A DNA stretch of 47,007 bases from Candidatus Staskawiczbacteria bacterium RIFCSPHIGHO2_02_FULL_43_16. GTDB taxonomy: Bacteria; Patescibacteriota; Minisyncoccia; Minisyncoccales; Staskawiczbacteraceae. Every line of letters starts with the position of its first letter. The first letter of the stretch is position 1. This document shows positions 22,662 to 29,510 of this stretch, in pieces. Under the pieces are notes generated by a model. The model was not told the origin of the DNA and made no database searches. It saw only the letters and a program-made list of their open reading frames with translations. Both the position numbers and the translations under genes were made by a program. Location of the stretch: assembly GCA_001821935.1 (NCBI GenBank), contig MHOU01000011.1, positions 1-47,007 of the forward strand, given 5' to 3'.

Positions 22662-23017
22662 GCCCTTCAAAGATTTTCCCAAGTTGGTTAACATTCTTCC
22701 GCAAACATCATATTCTTTTAATAAATAGTTTAATTTTTCTTCATTTAGATACTTTTTTGAAAACATATTTTTAAATGGTGGATAGTCTCTCTGATTTCTC
22801 CCTGTGCCCTACTAATTCCCTCTAAATAAATATTCGTATGTTTGCTATTAAATCCTTCTGCCAAGTTAGCCGGAGATGAATTTGAAGATCTTCTTAATTG
22901 TGAACCCAATTCAAATAACTCAAATTTTGGAAATAACATTGTTAACTCGCTCACCTCAACGGTTAAGGCAAATAACTTTTTGTATACATCTAAATCTTCT
23001 ACTGAACCAAATTTCAT
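22659..23017 (-). pseudogene. Four-helix-bundle (23S intervening-sequence/Avd-like) protein, frameshifted
   Basis: The frame from 23017 gives 90 residues (FGSVEDLDVYKKLFALTVEV ... SNSSPANLAEGFN ... GEIRETIHHLKICFQKSI) and stops at 22745. Shifting by one base at the T run 22753-22758 continues as CFQKKYLNEEKLNYLLKEYD to GRMLTNLGKSLKG, restoring the usual length of about 120 residues. The family is the S23/IVP four-helix bundle found in 23S rRNA intervening sequences and related to the Avd accessory proteins of diversity-generating retroelements. It sits between nrdA and nrdB, bounded by inverted repeats. A one-base homopolymer sequencing error cannot be excluded. Confidence 0.85.
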
Positions 23018-23027
23018 ATTTTCTAAT

Positions 23028-23053
23028 ATCTAACACCAAAAACCTAGCACCTA
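23028..23053. repeat. Inverted-repeat arm, nrdA side of the four-helix gene
   Basis: On the minus strand it starts TAGGTGCTAGG and ends GGTGTTAGAT, beginning directly after the nrdA stop codon. It is nearly identical (one mismatch in 26) to the arm inside rpsA at 845-870. Confidence 0.9.
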
Positions 23054-25759
23054 TTACTGGCAGCCATCGCACAAAAATTGTTCCTGTGGATCCGTTGGCA
23101 TGTGAACCCGATACGTTTTTCCATCAATAATTTTTTCCTGGTAATGCTGGCCTTCCGCGTGCGGTGTGGGCAGTTGGGTTTGCACTTTGGCAAAAACTGG
23201 TTCAGAGATTTGTTTTAAGGGCTCCACTTTTATGGGTTCTACTTTCACCGGTTCTACGGGTAAGGTAAAAGCTTTTTTCTGGTCAATAATTTGTTCCTGT
23301 TCTTTTTCAATCACTTCTTCTTTGACAACCTCCGCGGCGACACTCACCAATTCCTGGTTACCGGTTACGGCTTCCTCTTTTTTAAAAACAGACGCAAATC
23401 CTATTTTACCCAGCTTTGCGGACTTGTTGACTGCGACAGTGCTTTGTTCAGCGGTGTGGCGCGGTTTCATGTGCAAATAATAGGTAGTTTTTACCCCTTT
23501 GCGCCAGGCAGCAGTGTAAATGTCCATGGTTTTTTCCATGTCGCGGTCGTCTAAATACATGTTGCGACTCAATGCCTGGTCAACCCATTTTTGGGCCCGT
23601 GCGGCCACTTCAATAAAGGCGTAGGGCGAAACACTGAATGAAGTTTTATAAATATCCCTAATGTGGGCGGGAATTTCGGTGATGGAAGAAATATCTCCCT
23701 GCAGTTCAATGATTTTGGTTTTCACCATATCCCACAAATTCATGTTTTTCAGTTCGGTCACCAGGTTGTGGTTAATGTCCAGATACTTTCCGGAAATTTT
23801 GTTGCGGGAAAACACTTGGGCAAAGCGCGGGTCAATGCCCGGTGTGGTGCCGGCTACCAAGCCGATGTTGGCGTTGGGGGCCACGGCCATCAAGGTGGCG
23901 TTTCTCATGCCGTTTTTTACTTTGGCGCGCAAGCTGTCCCAATCCAGCCAGTTTTGTTTTGATTTTTTATCGGTTTCAATGGCCACGCCACGCTCTTCTT
24001 CAAGCCGGGCCATGGTGTCCACTGGCACCATGCCTTGTGACCAACCACTGCCGGAAAAATGGGTGTAACTACCGCGTTCCTGGGCCAAATTGGCACTTTC
24101 ATCAATAGCCATGTAGCTGATAAATTCAAAAATTTTATCAGTAAAATCATAAGCATGTGGACTGTCATAAGGAATGCCCAATTGCTCAATGGCATCGGAA
24201 AAACCCATGACTCCCAAGCCGATGGCGCGGTTTTCCTGGTCTGATTTTCTGGCTTCGGCCACCGGCAGCACATTAATATCAATCAAATTATCCAATTGGC
24301 GAATGGCCAGCCTTGCCGATTCTTCCAGTTTTTGCCAATCAATCTGTTTCTTTTTTAAGTGGGCGGCAATGTTAATAGAAGCCAAGTTACAAACCGCGAT
24401 ATTTTCTTTATCTTGGGGTAGGCAAATTTCCGTGCACAGGTTGGACATGTGGATGGTGCCGGTATTGTTGTTTAAGGCGCGCAGGTTAATGGGGTCTTTG
24501 AAGGTAATCCATGGGTGGCTGGTAGTTTGCAGGGCAACTAAGATAGCGCGCCATTGTTCGGTAGTCGGTACTTTTTTCCACATCCGCAACTTTCCTTCTT
24601 CCGCCATTTTTATATATTCATTATATCTGGCAGAAAATGCTTTTCCGTACAGTTCATTTAAATCTTTGGTTTCTTTGGGGTCAAACATGTACCAGTCGGC
24701 TTTAGCTTCAAGGCGCTTCATGAATTCATCGGAAATGTAGGCCGCGGTGTCGGCCGTGCGCATTCTCATATGGTCATCGCCCGCGTTGTGCTTCCATTCT
24801 ATAAACTCCGGGAAATCATAGTGCCAATTTTCCATGTAAAAACACAGGGCGCCCTTTTTCTTGCCGCCGCGCATGATAGCCCGAATAGCCACGTCAATAA
24901 TTTTTGCAAACGGGGTTGGTCCTGAAGAAGTAGTATTATTGCTGGAAAGGGGTGAGCCCATAGCTCGCAATTTTGTTATGGAAGCTCCCAATCCGCCGGA
25001 AGCTTTGGAAAGCATCATTACGTCCATGACAGATTTTGAAATGTGTTCCATATTGTCATGGATTTCCAACAAAAAGCAGTTGGAAAGGGCGGGGCTCGGC
25101 GTACCTGCATGGATGTTGGTGGAACCGCCGGCAATGTATTCGTGCCGGGACATCTTTTCATAAAATTTGATAGCCCATTCGGTGGGGTCTTTTTCGTTAT
25201 AGGCATTGCCCATGGCCACGCGCATGAAACAATATTGAGGTGTCTCAAAGGCTTTTTGGTTGATATCTTTTACGGAATACCGGTTTAGCAACGTTGAAAG
25301 TCCGGCATAAATAAACAGTTCATCGCGGGAAATATCCAGCGCGGCACTCAGGCGCGGCAAGTCAAAATTCTTTTCCATCCTTTCATCAAAGATCTTATTT
25401 TCAATGCCCTTCTTTACATAATCAGCGAAATGTTCTTTGTGGACTTTTTCCAACTGTGCAGGATCTTCTCCGTAATCACCCAACACATGCTTGTAAACGG
25501 TTTTTAAAAGTAAGCGCGTGGCAATGCGGTCGTAATCAGAGTCTTCTTTAATGTTTTGCACCGCCGCGTTAATGGTAGCTAAATCTAACTCTTCAGTGGT
25601 AATGCCGTCATAGATAGTAACATGGGTGTCAGTAGCAATTTGCGTCACCTTGGAAATAGGATCCATTAACCCAAGCGCGGCCCGTTCTATGGACCGATTA
25701 ATCCTGTCAGCATTAAAAACTTCTTTGACCCCGTCGCGCTTGGTTATTGTGAGCTCCAT
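23054..25759 (-). CDS. nrdA: Ribonucleotide reductase large subunit
   Basis: 901 residues. An N-terminal ATP-cone (about residues 3-92) is followed by the ten-stranded R1 barrel with SNCFLLE and NLCTEICLP cysteines and the tyrosine pair in TTYYLHMKPRHTAEQ, which passes the radical to the active site. A long Pro/Lys/Glu linker (VEPVKVEPIKVEPL) leads to the mobile CDGCQ tail that carries the redox thiols for thioredoxin or glutaredoxin. It converts NDPs to dNDPs with NrdB. An ATP cone suggests dATP feedback control. A DnaA-box sequence and a fold-back repeat lie upstream. The operon with nrdB is split by the four-helix gene. Confidence 0.94.
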   Translation of the reverse strand: MELTITKRDGVKEVFNADRINRSIERAALGLMDPISKVTQIATDTHVTIYDGITTEELDLATINAAVQNIKEDSDYDRIATRLLLKTVYKHVLGDYGEDPAQLEKVHKEHFADYVKKGIENKIFDERMEKNFDLPRLSAALDISRDELFIYAGLSTLLNRYSVKDINQKAFETPQYCFMRVAMGNAYNEKDPTEWAIKFYEKMSRHEYIAGGSTNIHAGTPSPALSNCFLLEIHDNMEHISKSVMDVMMLSKASGGLGASITKLRAMGSPLSSNNTTSSGPTPFAKIIDVAIRAIMRGGKKKGALCFYMENWHYDFPEFIEWKHNAGDDHMRMRTADTAAYISDEFMKRLEAKADWYMFDPKETKDLNELYGKAFSARYNEYIKMAEEGKLRMWKKVPTTEQWRAILVALQTTSHPWITFKDPINLRALNNNTGTIHMSNLCTEICLPQDKENIAVCNLASINIAAHLKKKQIDWQKLEESARLAIRQLDNLIDINVLPVAEARKSDQENRAIGLGVMGFSDAIEQLGIPYDSPHAYDFTDKIFEFISYMAIDESANLAQERGSYTHFSGSGWSQGMVPVDTMARLEEERGVAIETDKKSKQNWLDWDSLRAKVKNGMRNATLMAVAPNANIGLVAGTTPGIDPRFAQVFSRNKISGKYLDINHNLVTELKNMNLWDMVKTKIIELQGDISSITEIPAHIRDIYKTSFSVSPYAFIEVAARAQKWVDQALSRNMYLDDRDMEKTMDIYTAAWRKGVKTTYYLHMKPRHTAEQSTVAVNKSAKLGKIGFASVFKKEEAVTGNQELVSVAAEVVKEEVIEKEQEQIIDQKKAFTLPVEPVKVEPIKVEPLKQISEPVFAKVQTQLPTPHAEGQHYQEKIIDGKTYRVHMPTDPQEQFLCDGCQ

Positions 25760-25761
25760 AG

Positions 25762-25881
25762 CTTTTGTTTCACAAAAGAAAATCTAAATACTAAACACTA
25801 AACTCTAAACACGTTTTGGATTTGTGATTTAGGGTTTGGGATTTATTTAGGATTTAGGGTTTTTAATTTAGGATTTTAATT
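25762..25881. repeat. 120-bp fold-back element upstream of nrdA
   Basis: It has the same architecture as 11728-11849: hairpin CTTTTGT-ttc-ACAAAAG, left arm of CTAAACACTAAACTCTAAA type, centre CACGTTTT, right arm of GGGATTTATTTAGGATTTAG type. It begins 2 bases upstream of the nrdA start codon, so any promoter must lie beyond or inside it. Confidence 0.88.
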
Positions 25882-25953
25882 GTAGGTAATTAGTATTTTA
25901 CACCTTTAAAATTTTAGCGCAATGCGTGTTTTTTTCGAGGAATATTAAAAAAC

Positions 25954-25962
25954 TGTGGATAA
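25954..25962 (-). promoter_or_regulatory. DnaA-box sequence upstream of nrdA
   Basis: TGTGGATAA, the exact complement of the consensus TTATCCACA, about 195 bases upstream of the nrdA start. In E. coli DnaA binding upstream of nrdAB regulates the operon; the same role here is inference. The rest of the 25882-26020 gap shows no gene. Confidence 0.45.
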
Positions 25963-26020
25963 GTGCCACATCGCGTTCACGCGAGTGGAATTTTCAATTT
26001 CCAATTATCAAAAAACACAA

Positions 26021-26043
26021 GAAAAAACCTTGCAAAAGCAAGG
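26021..26043 (-). terminator. Terminator of the tRNA/Hint gene cluster
   Basis: CCTTGC (26028-26033) pairs with GCAAGG (26038-26043). On the minus strand TTTTTTC follows. It would end a transcript running through the two tRNA-Arg genes. Confidence 0.7.
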
Positions 26044-26054
26044 CGTTCGGCGCT

Positions 26055-26085
26055 ATTTCAAATTTCAAATTGTAAATTTCAAATT
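26055..26085. repeat. TTTCAAA-type repeat arm
   Basis: ATTTCAAATTTCAAATTG then TAAATTTCAAATT, matching the repeat before gyrA at 4044-4064. It sits between the terminator and tRNA-Arg(CCG). Confidence 0.75.
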
Positions 26086-26093
26086 AGGTCGTG

Positions 26094-26165
26094 TGCCCCC
26101 AGGAAGAATCGAACTTCCATCACAGGATTCGGAACCCTGCATTCTATCCGTTAAACTATAGGGGC
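26094..26165 (-). tRNA. tRNA-Arg (anticodon CCG)
   Basis: On the minus strand GCCCCTA pairs with TGGGGGC. The anticodon loop TTCCGAA between CAGGG and TCCTG gives CCG. The D loop has the A20 typical of tRNA-Arg (TAACGGATAGAAT). No CCA is encoded. Confidence 0.92.
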
Positions 26166-26181
26166 AAAGGAAAAAATGATG

Positions 26182-26253
26182 TGTCCCCAAGAAGAATCGA
26201 ACTTCTATCGTAAGATCCGCAATCTTACATTTTATCCATTAAACTATGGGGAC
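26182..26253 (-). tRNA. tRNA-Arg (anticodon GCG)
   Basis: GTCCCCA pairs with TGGGGAC. The anticodon loop TTGCGGA between TAAGA and TCTTA gives GCG, reading CGC and CGU. The D loop resembles that of the neighbouring tRNA-Arg. Most bacteria use an ACG anticodon edited to inosine for these codons, so G34 is unusual. No CCA is encoded. Confidence 0.88.
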
Positions 26254-26256
26254 TGA

Positions 26257-27177
26257 TTATTTAAGCGTGCTTCCTATCAAAATACCATTGGCCCAGTAAA
26301 ACCCGGTGGCGCCGGAAGGTAAAATATCGTATGTATAATTTTTGTTGTAACTTACTTTTTCAGCGGTTATTATTCCGCTTCCATTTAGGGATTCGCCAAC
26401 TGAAAGGTCGTTAAATGTCCTGCCATCGCCAATCGGGTGCCCCGGAGAAGCAAAAACTTCGCGCCCATCATTTAAAATAACATGAACCATTTGATGAGTT
26501 GAAGGCACGGGGGTTTTTGAAGTTTTTATAATAGTGCTTGAAATTTTGTTGCCAAATTCATCAACCGTCCACATGGTCATTCCCTTTGTTAAATGCTGTA
26601 CCGCTATTTGGCCATTTGGCGTGTCAATGAAGGTATTTTCAGCCAGGCATATCGGGCAAGGCTTATTGTTGTCTGTCTTTTTTATAAAGGTAGCAGTTTT
26701 CCCCTCTATTTTAATTAGGGTTAATTGTATCGTGCATCCATTGCTGGCGGTTTGGCCAATGTATAACGTAATAGGCTGACCTTCAGTAGTTGCTACCGGG
26801 TATGCATAGAAATTAAGCCCGGTGATATAAGTTGGGTAAATTTTTTGCACTAATAGCGGGCCATCTTTTTGGCCTTCTGTTAAGGTTACTTGCCCTTCGG
26901 CGGGAGTGGGCGTTGGCGTTGGGGTGGGGGTTGGAGTTGGTGCAGGATTTATTTCTGGGCATTGGGCAAATTCACAGTTTGGTCCAGTGCGACTTACGTA
27001 AGACCCATCAGGGCACTGTTTGGCTTCTTGGGTGCAGGCCACCGGCGGTGGATTTTGATCGGTGGGCGCGGTAACTACGGGTGGTTTTTGCAGAGCGACA
27101 AAAAAAGCGCCAGTGCCGATTAAAGCCGCGACAATAATAATGAGTAAAATATAGATTACCCCTTTTTGGTTTTGCAT
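26257..27177 (-). CDS. Secreted or anchored protein with C-terminal Hint domain
   Basis: 306 residues. An N-terminal membrane helix (about 8-29) leads to a small Kazal-like cysteine module (CTQEAKQCPDGSYVSRTGPN, then CEFAQC; about 48-73), a threonine-proline linker (TPTPTPTPTP), a beta domain, and a Hint (hedgehog/intein) domain from C177 to the end. Hint blocks are visible: CLAENTFIDTPNG (A), VFASPGHPIGDG with H247 (B) and YTYDILPSGATGFYWANGIL (F). The usual terminal His-Asn is replaced by GSTLK, so protein splicing is not expected; N-terminal autocleavage at C177 would be the hedgehog-like outcome. It is flanked by tRNA genes on both sides on the same strand. Confidence 0.85.
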   Translation of the reverse strand: MQNQKGVIYILLIIIVAALIGTGAFFVALQKPPVVTAPTDQNPPPVACTQEAKQCPDGSYVSRTGPNCEFAQCPEINPAPTPTPTPTPTPTPAEGQVTLTEGQKDGPLLVQKIYPTYITGLNFYAYPVATTEGQPITLYIGQTASNGCTIQLTLIKIEGKTATFIKKTDNNKPCPICLAENTFIDTPNGQIAVQHLTKGMTMWTVDEFGNKISSTIIKTSKTPVPSTHQMVHVILNDGREVFASPGHPIGDGRTFNDLSVGESLNGSGIITAEKVSYNKNYTYDILPSGATGFYWANGILIGSTLK

Positions 27178-27186
27178 GTCTAAGAG

Positions 27187-27282
27187 CGGAGAGGGTGGGA
27201 GTCGAACCCACTTAGCAACTTGCGTCGCTAATGTTTAGCAAACATTCGCACCAGCCGTTATGCGCCCCCTCCAAATTCAAAG
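27187..27282 (-). tRNA. tRNA-Ser (anticodon GCU)
   Basis: GGAGGGG pairs with CCTCTCC (one G-U). The anticodon loop TTGCTAA between AATGT and ACATT gives GCU. A long variable arm is present, as expected for tRNA-Ser. No CCA is encoded. The Hint-protein start codon lies 9 bases downstream. Confidence 0.93.
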
Positions 27283-27292
27283 TAATCATGCC

Positions 27293-28309
27293 TTAATTTT
27301 TGTATCTTTTCAAGTGCTTGGGATTGCTACTTCCTATCACTTTAAAATACTCTGCAATTTTTTCCTTGTTTTCAATAGAAACATGTCTTGTGTTTTCTAT
27401 TTTGGGATCTAACTTTAAGTCCGTTAAAATACTAAATACTGAGTTTCTTAAAGGGACAGACGCGGTTACAAAAGTTAATCTAGGGTAGCAGTATTTTTTA
27501 CCTTTAATATTGTGACATTCATAAAAAATACAGCCATCGGTATCCATAAGTCCTCGCACACATGCTTTCTGGAATTCCACATTGCTCTTAATCCAATTGG
27601 GAATGTCTACTTGTTGCTTAACTTTATTGCCGCTTTTTAACCCTAATCGCAAAAGAAATTCAACCGCATTTGTGCTTGAAAGACATATATCTGAAGCAAG
27701 GCTATTTTTATGTTTTATAATACTTGCTTTTTTTCGAAAGAGTTTTTCCAGAGTTGCCAAAACAAAAGAAATATATTCCTTGTCATCCTGATGGTTAAGT
27801 GTGATGCGCAGCTGATTTTTACTCGCCGAACTAATACTGCCATCTCCCAGCATTATTCCGAAAAATTCTGCCAATAACTTGCTTCTCGTAGGTTTTCGAA
27901 TAAGATGTCTTTGAAAAATAGGATGGCTCTTTATGATAGATTTGCTATTTGATTCCCACCATTCGTGCCATCTTTTCTTTTGATATTCTGGGTCTCCTCC
28001 AACCCTTCCATATTTTTTTAAAGAAGCCAGTCCTCCCCGTATGCCCGCATCTTTGAGATGCGAAAAAGGGTCTTTAATAGTAATATTGTTAGGTAATTTT
28101 GAATTAGAAAGTTTACAAATTTTCTCCAAGTGATCAAGGGGCATTGAGTATTCCTCTCGTCTCCAATCATTTAAAGTTCTTTCATGGATGCCTATTTTCT
28201 CTGCCAAATTAGGCCAAGAGATTTTAAGTTTATTTATTTGTTGGATTAAAAATTCTCCCTGCGCGTTTTCGGGAAATATTACTCTTTTTTGATATATACG
28301 TTCTGCCAT
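27293..28309 (-). CDS. Free-standing LAGLIDADG homing endonuclease-like protein
   Basis: 338 residues. The N-terminal region (about 31-66, SWPNLAEKIGIHERTLNDWR) looks like a helix-turn-helix. Two LAGLIDADG helices follow: LLAEFFGIMLGDGSI (about 145-159) and ACVRGLMDTDGCIF (about 249-262), each with the acidic catalytic residue. It is therefore a two-motif single-chain homing endonuclease, with no intein splicing blocks. It ends 11 bases upstream of tRNA-Ser(GCU) and probably shares its transcript. The start ATG at 28307-28309 is supported by the domain beginning directly. Whether it still cuts DNA or now acts as a regulator is unknown. Confidence 0.85.
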   Translation of the reverse strand: MAERIYQKRVIFPENAQGEFLIQQINKLKISWPNLAEKIGIHERTLNDWRREEYSMPLDHLEKICKLSNSKLPNNITIKDPFSHLKDAGIRGGLASLKKYGRVGGDPEYQKKRWHEWWESNSKSIIKSHPIFQRHLIRKPTRSKLLAEFFGIMLGDGSISSASKNQLRITLNHQDDKEYISFVLATLEKLFRKKASIIKHKNSLASDICLSSTNAVEFLLRLGLKSGNKVKQQVDIPNWIKSNVEFQKACVRGLMDTDGCIFYECHNIKGKKYCYPRLTFVTASVPLRNSVFSILTDLKLDPKIENTRHVSIENKEKIAEYFKVIGSSNPKHLKRYKN

Positions 28310-28369
28310 TATTCCATTGTAGCATAAAAATTTGAAAAATGTGAACTTATATGTTAATAATTATTTATT

Positions 28370-28454
28370 GGAGGAGTTGAGCAACGGTGGCTCCCCTGTC
28401 TTGAAAACAGGTGTCTGCAAAGACATGCAGGTTCGAATCCTGTCTCCTCCGCCA
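28370..28454 (+). tRNA. tRNA-Ser (anticodon UGA), CCA encoded
   Basis: GGAGGAG pairs with CTCCTCC. The anticodon loop CTTGAAA between CCTGT and ACAGG gives UGA. A long variable arm is present. GCCA follows the acceptor stem, making this the only tRNA in the window with an encoded CCA. A GC-rich hairpin GCGGCGGC-gaa-GCCGCCGC lies downstream at 28488-28506. Confidence 0.95.
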
Positions 28455-28594
28455 GTCGGGATTTTGCAAGTTTGACGAAGGAGCCTCGCGGCGGCGAAGC
28501 CGCCGCTCGGCAACGATTTGAAGGGGCCCGTTCGCTAAAAACGAAAACGATTTATCAACTAAGGGCAAAAGAAATTTTTTAATCATTTGAATTT

Positions 28595-29335
28595 ATGGAA
28601 AATTTTGAATCTCAACAATTTAGAGATGAGCTTGCAAAAGAGATAAAAGAGACTCCGAAAGAAGGTCGCCCAGAAATTTTAGAAAAAGCAAAAGAAACTC
28701 CAGAATATTGGCAAGCGAGAACAGAGAAAATAAAAGAGCGACAAGACGAAGAAGAAATCGATGATGGATTGGGTGTGCTGGTAAAGAAGAAAACAATTTA
28801 CCACGGTTCGGGAATAAGTGGAATAGAAAAGTTTGATAAAGCCGAAGAGGATACAGTTGGCAGTGGCATTTATTTTACTTCGGAGGCAAAAGACGCCATT
28901 GGTTATGCGAGACTGCGTGCAAAAAGAGAAAGAGGAAGAATGGATGAGCAGAAAAATGAAAAGGCAGAACCAATTATTTATGAATCATCAGTTGAAAATA
29001 TGAAACTGTGTGATTTAAGGAAAGGCGAAAATTTAAAAAAGATTTTAGATGGCTATAAGAAAATTTTGAGGGAGGAATTGAAAAGAACTGATGTGCCTTG
29101 GTTTTACAAAAGTGCTCTGCAAACTTCAATTGATACAATTGATAGTGGTAAAATTAGAGGATTAAAAGACGTAACACAAAGTAATGGAGAATTATTTAGC
29201 GATTATATAAAATCATTAGGCTATGAAGGTTTAATTACCTTTGAAGGTGGAGAGGGAGATAACGGTAGACACGATACTTATTTGATTTTTGATCCAGAGA
29301 AAGCAAAGATAAATCAGGAACATAAGATTTTATAA
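28595..29335 (+). CDS. ADP-ribosyltransferase-like protein
   Basis: 246 residues. A charged helical N-terminal region (about 1-60, FRDELAKEIKETPKEGRPEI) precedes a domain with Y69-H70-G71-S-G, then VGSGIYFTSEAKDAIGYARL (about 88-107), and a C-terminal YEGLITFEGGEGDNGRHDTY followed by LIFDPEKAKI. The order Y-H-G ... G-x-G-x-Y-F-(T/S) ... D-x-Y-(L/I)-(V/I)-F-x-P matches diverged ADP-ribosyltransferase toxins and phage-type ART domains. NAD binding by the H-G and Y-F-T elements is expected by family. No signal peptide is seen, so it probably acts in the cytosol or is delivered by another system. The target is unknown. It stands alone after a tRNA gene. Confidence 0.6.
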   Translation: MENFESQQFRDELAKEIKETPKEGRPEILEKAKETPEYWQARTEKIKERQDEEEIDDGLGVLVKKKTIYHGSGISGIEKFDKAEEDTVGSGIYFTSEAKDAIGYARLRAKRERGRMDEQKNEKAEPIIYESSVENMKLCDLRKGENLKKILDGYKKILREELKRTDVPWFYKSALQTSIDTIDSGKIRGLKDVTQSNGELFSDYIKSLGYEGLITFEGGEGDNGRHDTYLIFDPEKAKINQEHKIL

Positions 29336-29370
29336 GTCGCCGCCAAAGAAAAACTGGAAATTGTTAACGT

Positions 29371-29393
29371 TTGCGGTTTTGCCGCAATTTTTT
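29371..29393 (+). terminator. Terminator after the ADP-ribosyltransferase-like gene
   Basis: TTGCGG (29371-29376) pairs with CCGCAA (29382-29387) and is followed by TTTTTT. Another hairpin, GCCGCGC-tcc-GCGCGGC, follows at 29412-29428. Confidence 0.7.
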
Positions 29394-29475
29394 GCCCCCC
29401 GTTCGTTACGAGCCGCGCTCCGCGCGGCGAAGAAATTCCGTTCGAGCTATCTTTAAAATACACCGCCATTGCAAT

Positions 29476-29506
29476 TAAACGCTTCAAAATATGTTTGAAG
29501 CGTTTA
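29476..29506. repeat. AAACGCTTCA palindrome, copy 2
   Basis: TAAACGCTTCAAA-atatg-TTTGAAGCGTTTA lies 4 bases beyond the comFC stop. It is the same family as 18047-18083. The position would suit a transcript end for comFC, but no strong T run follows. Confidence 0.8.
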
Positions 29507-29510
29507 TGTT

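Noticed and set aside
26257..28309. Hint protein and LAGLIDADG protein as two halves of a split intein
   Set aside because: The Hint domain is complete from block A to F in one gene and lacks the splicing Asn. The LAGLIDADG protein has no splicing blocks.
27187..28454. Introns in the tRNA-Ser genes as the origin of the LAGLIDADG gene
   Set aside because: Both tRNAs fold completely without any interruption and the endonuclease lies outside them.
28370..29335. Integrated island at tRNA-Ser(UGA)
   Set aside because: No integrase and no duplicated tRNA 3' end were found downstream.
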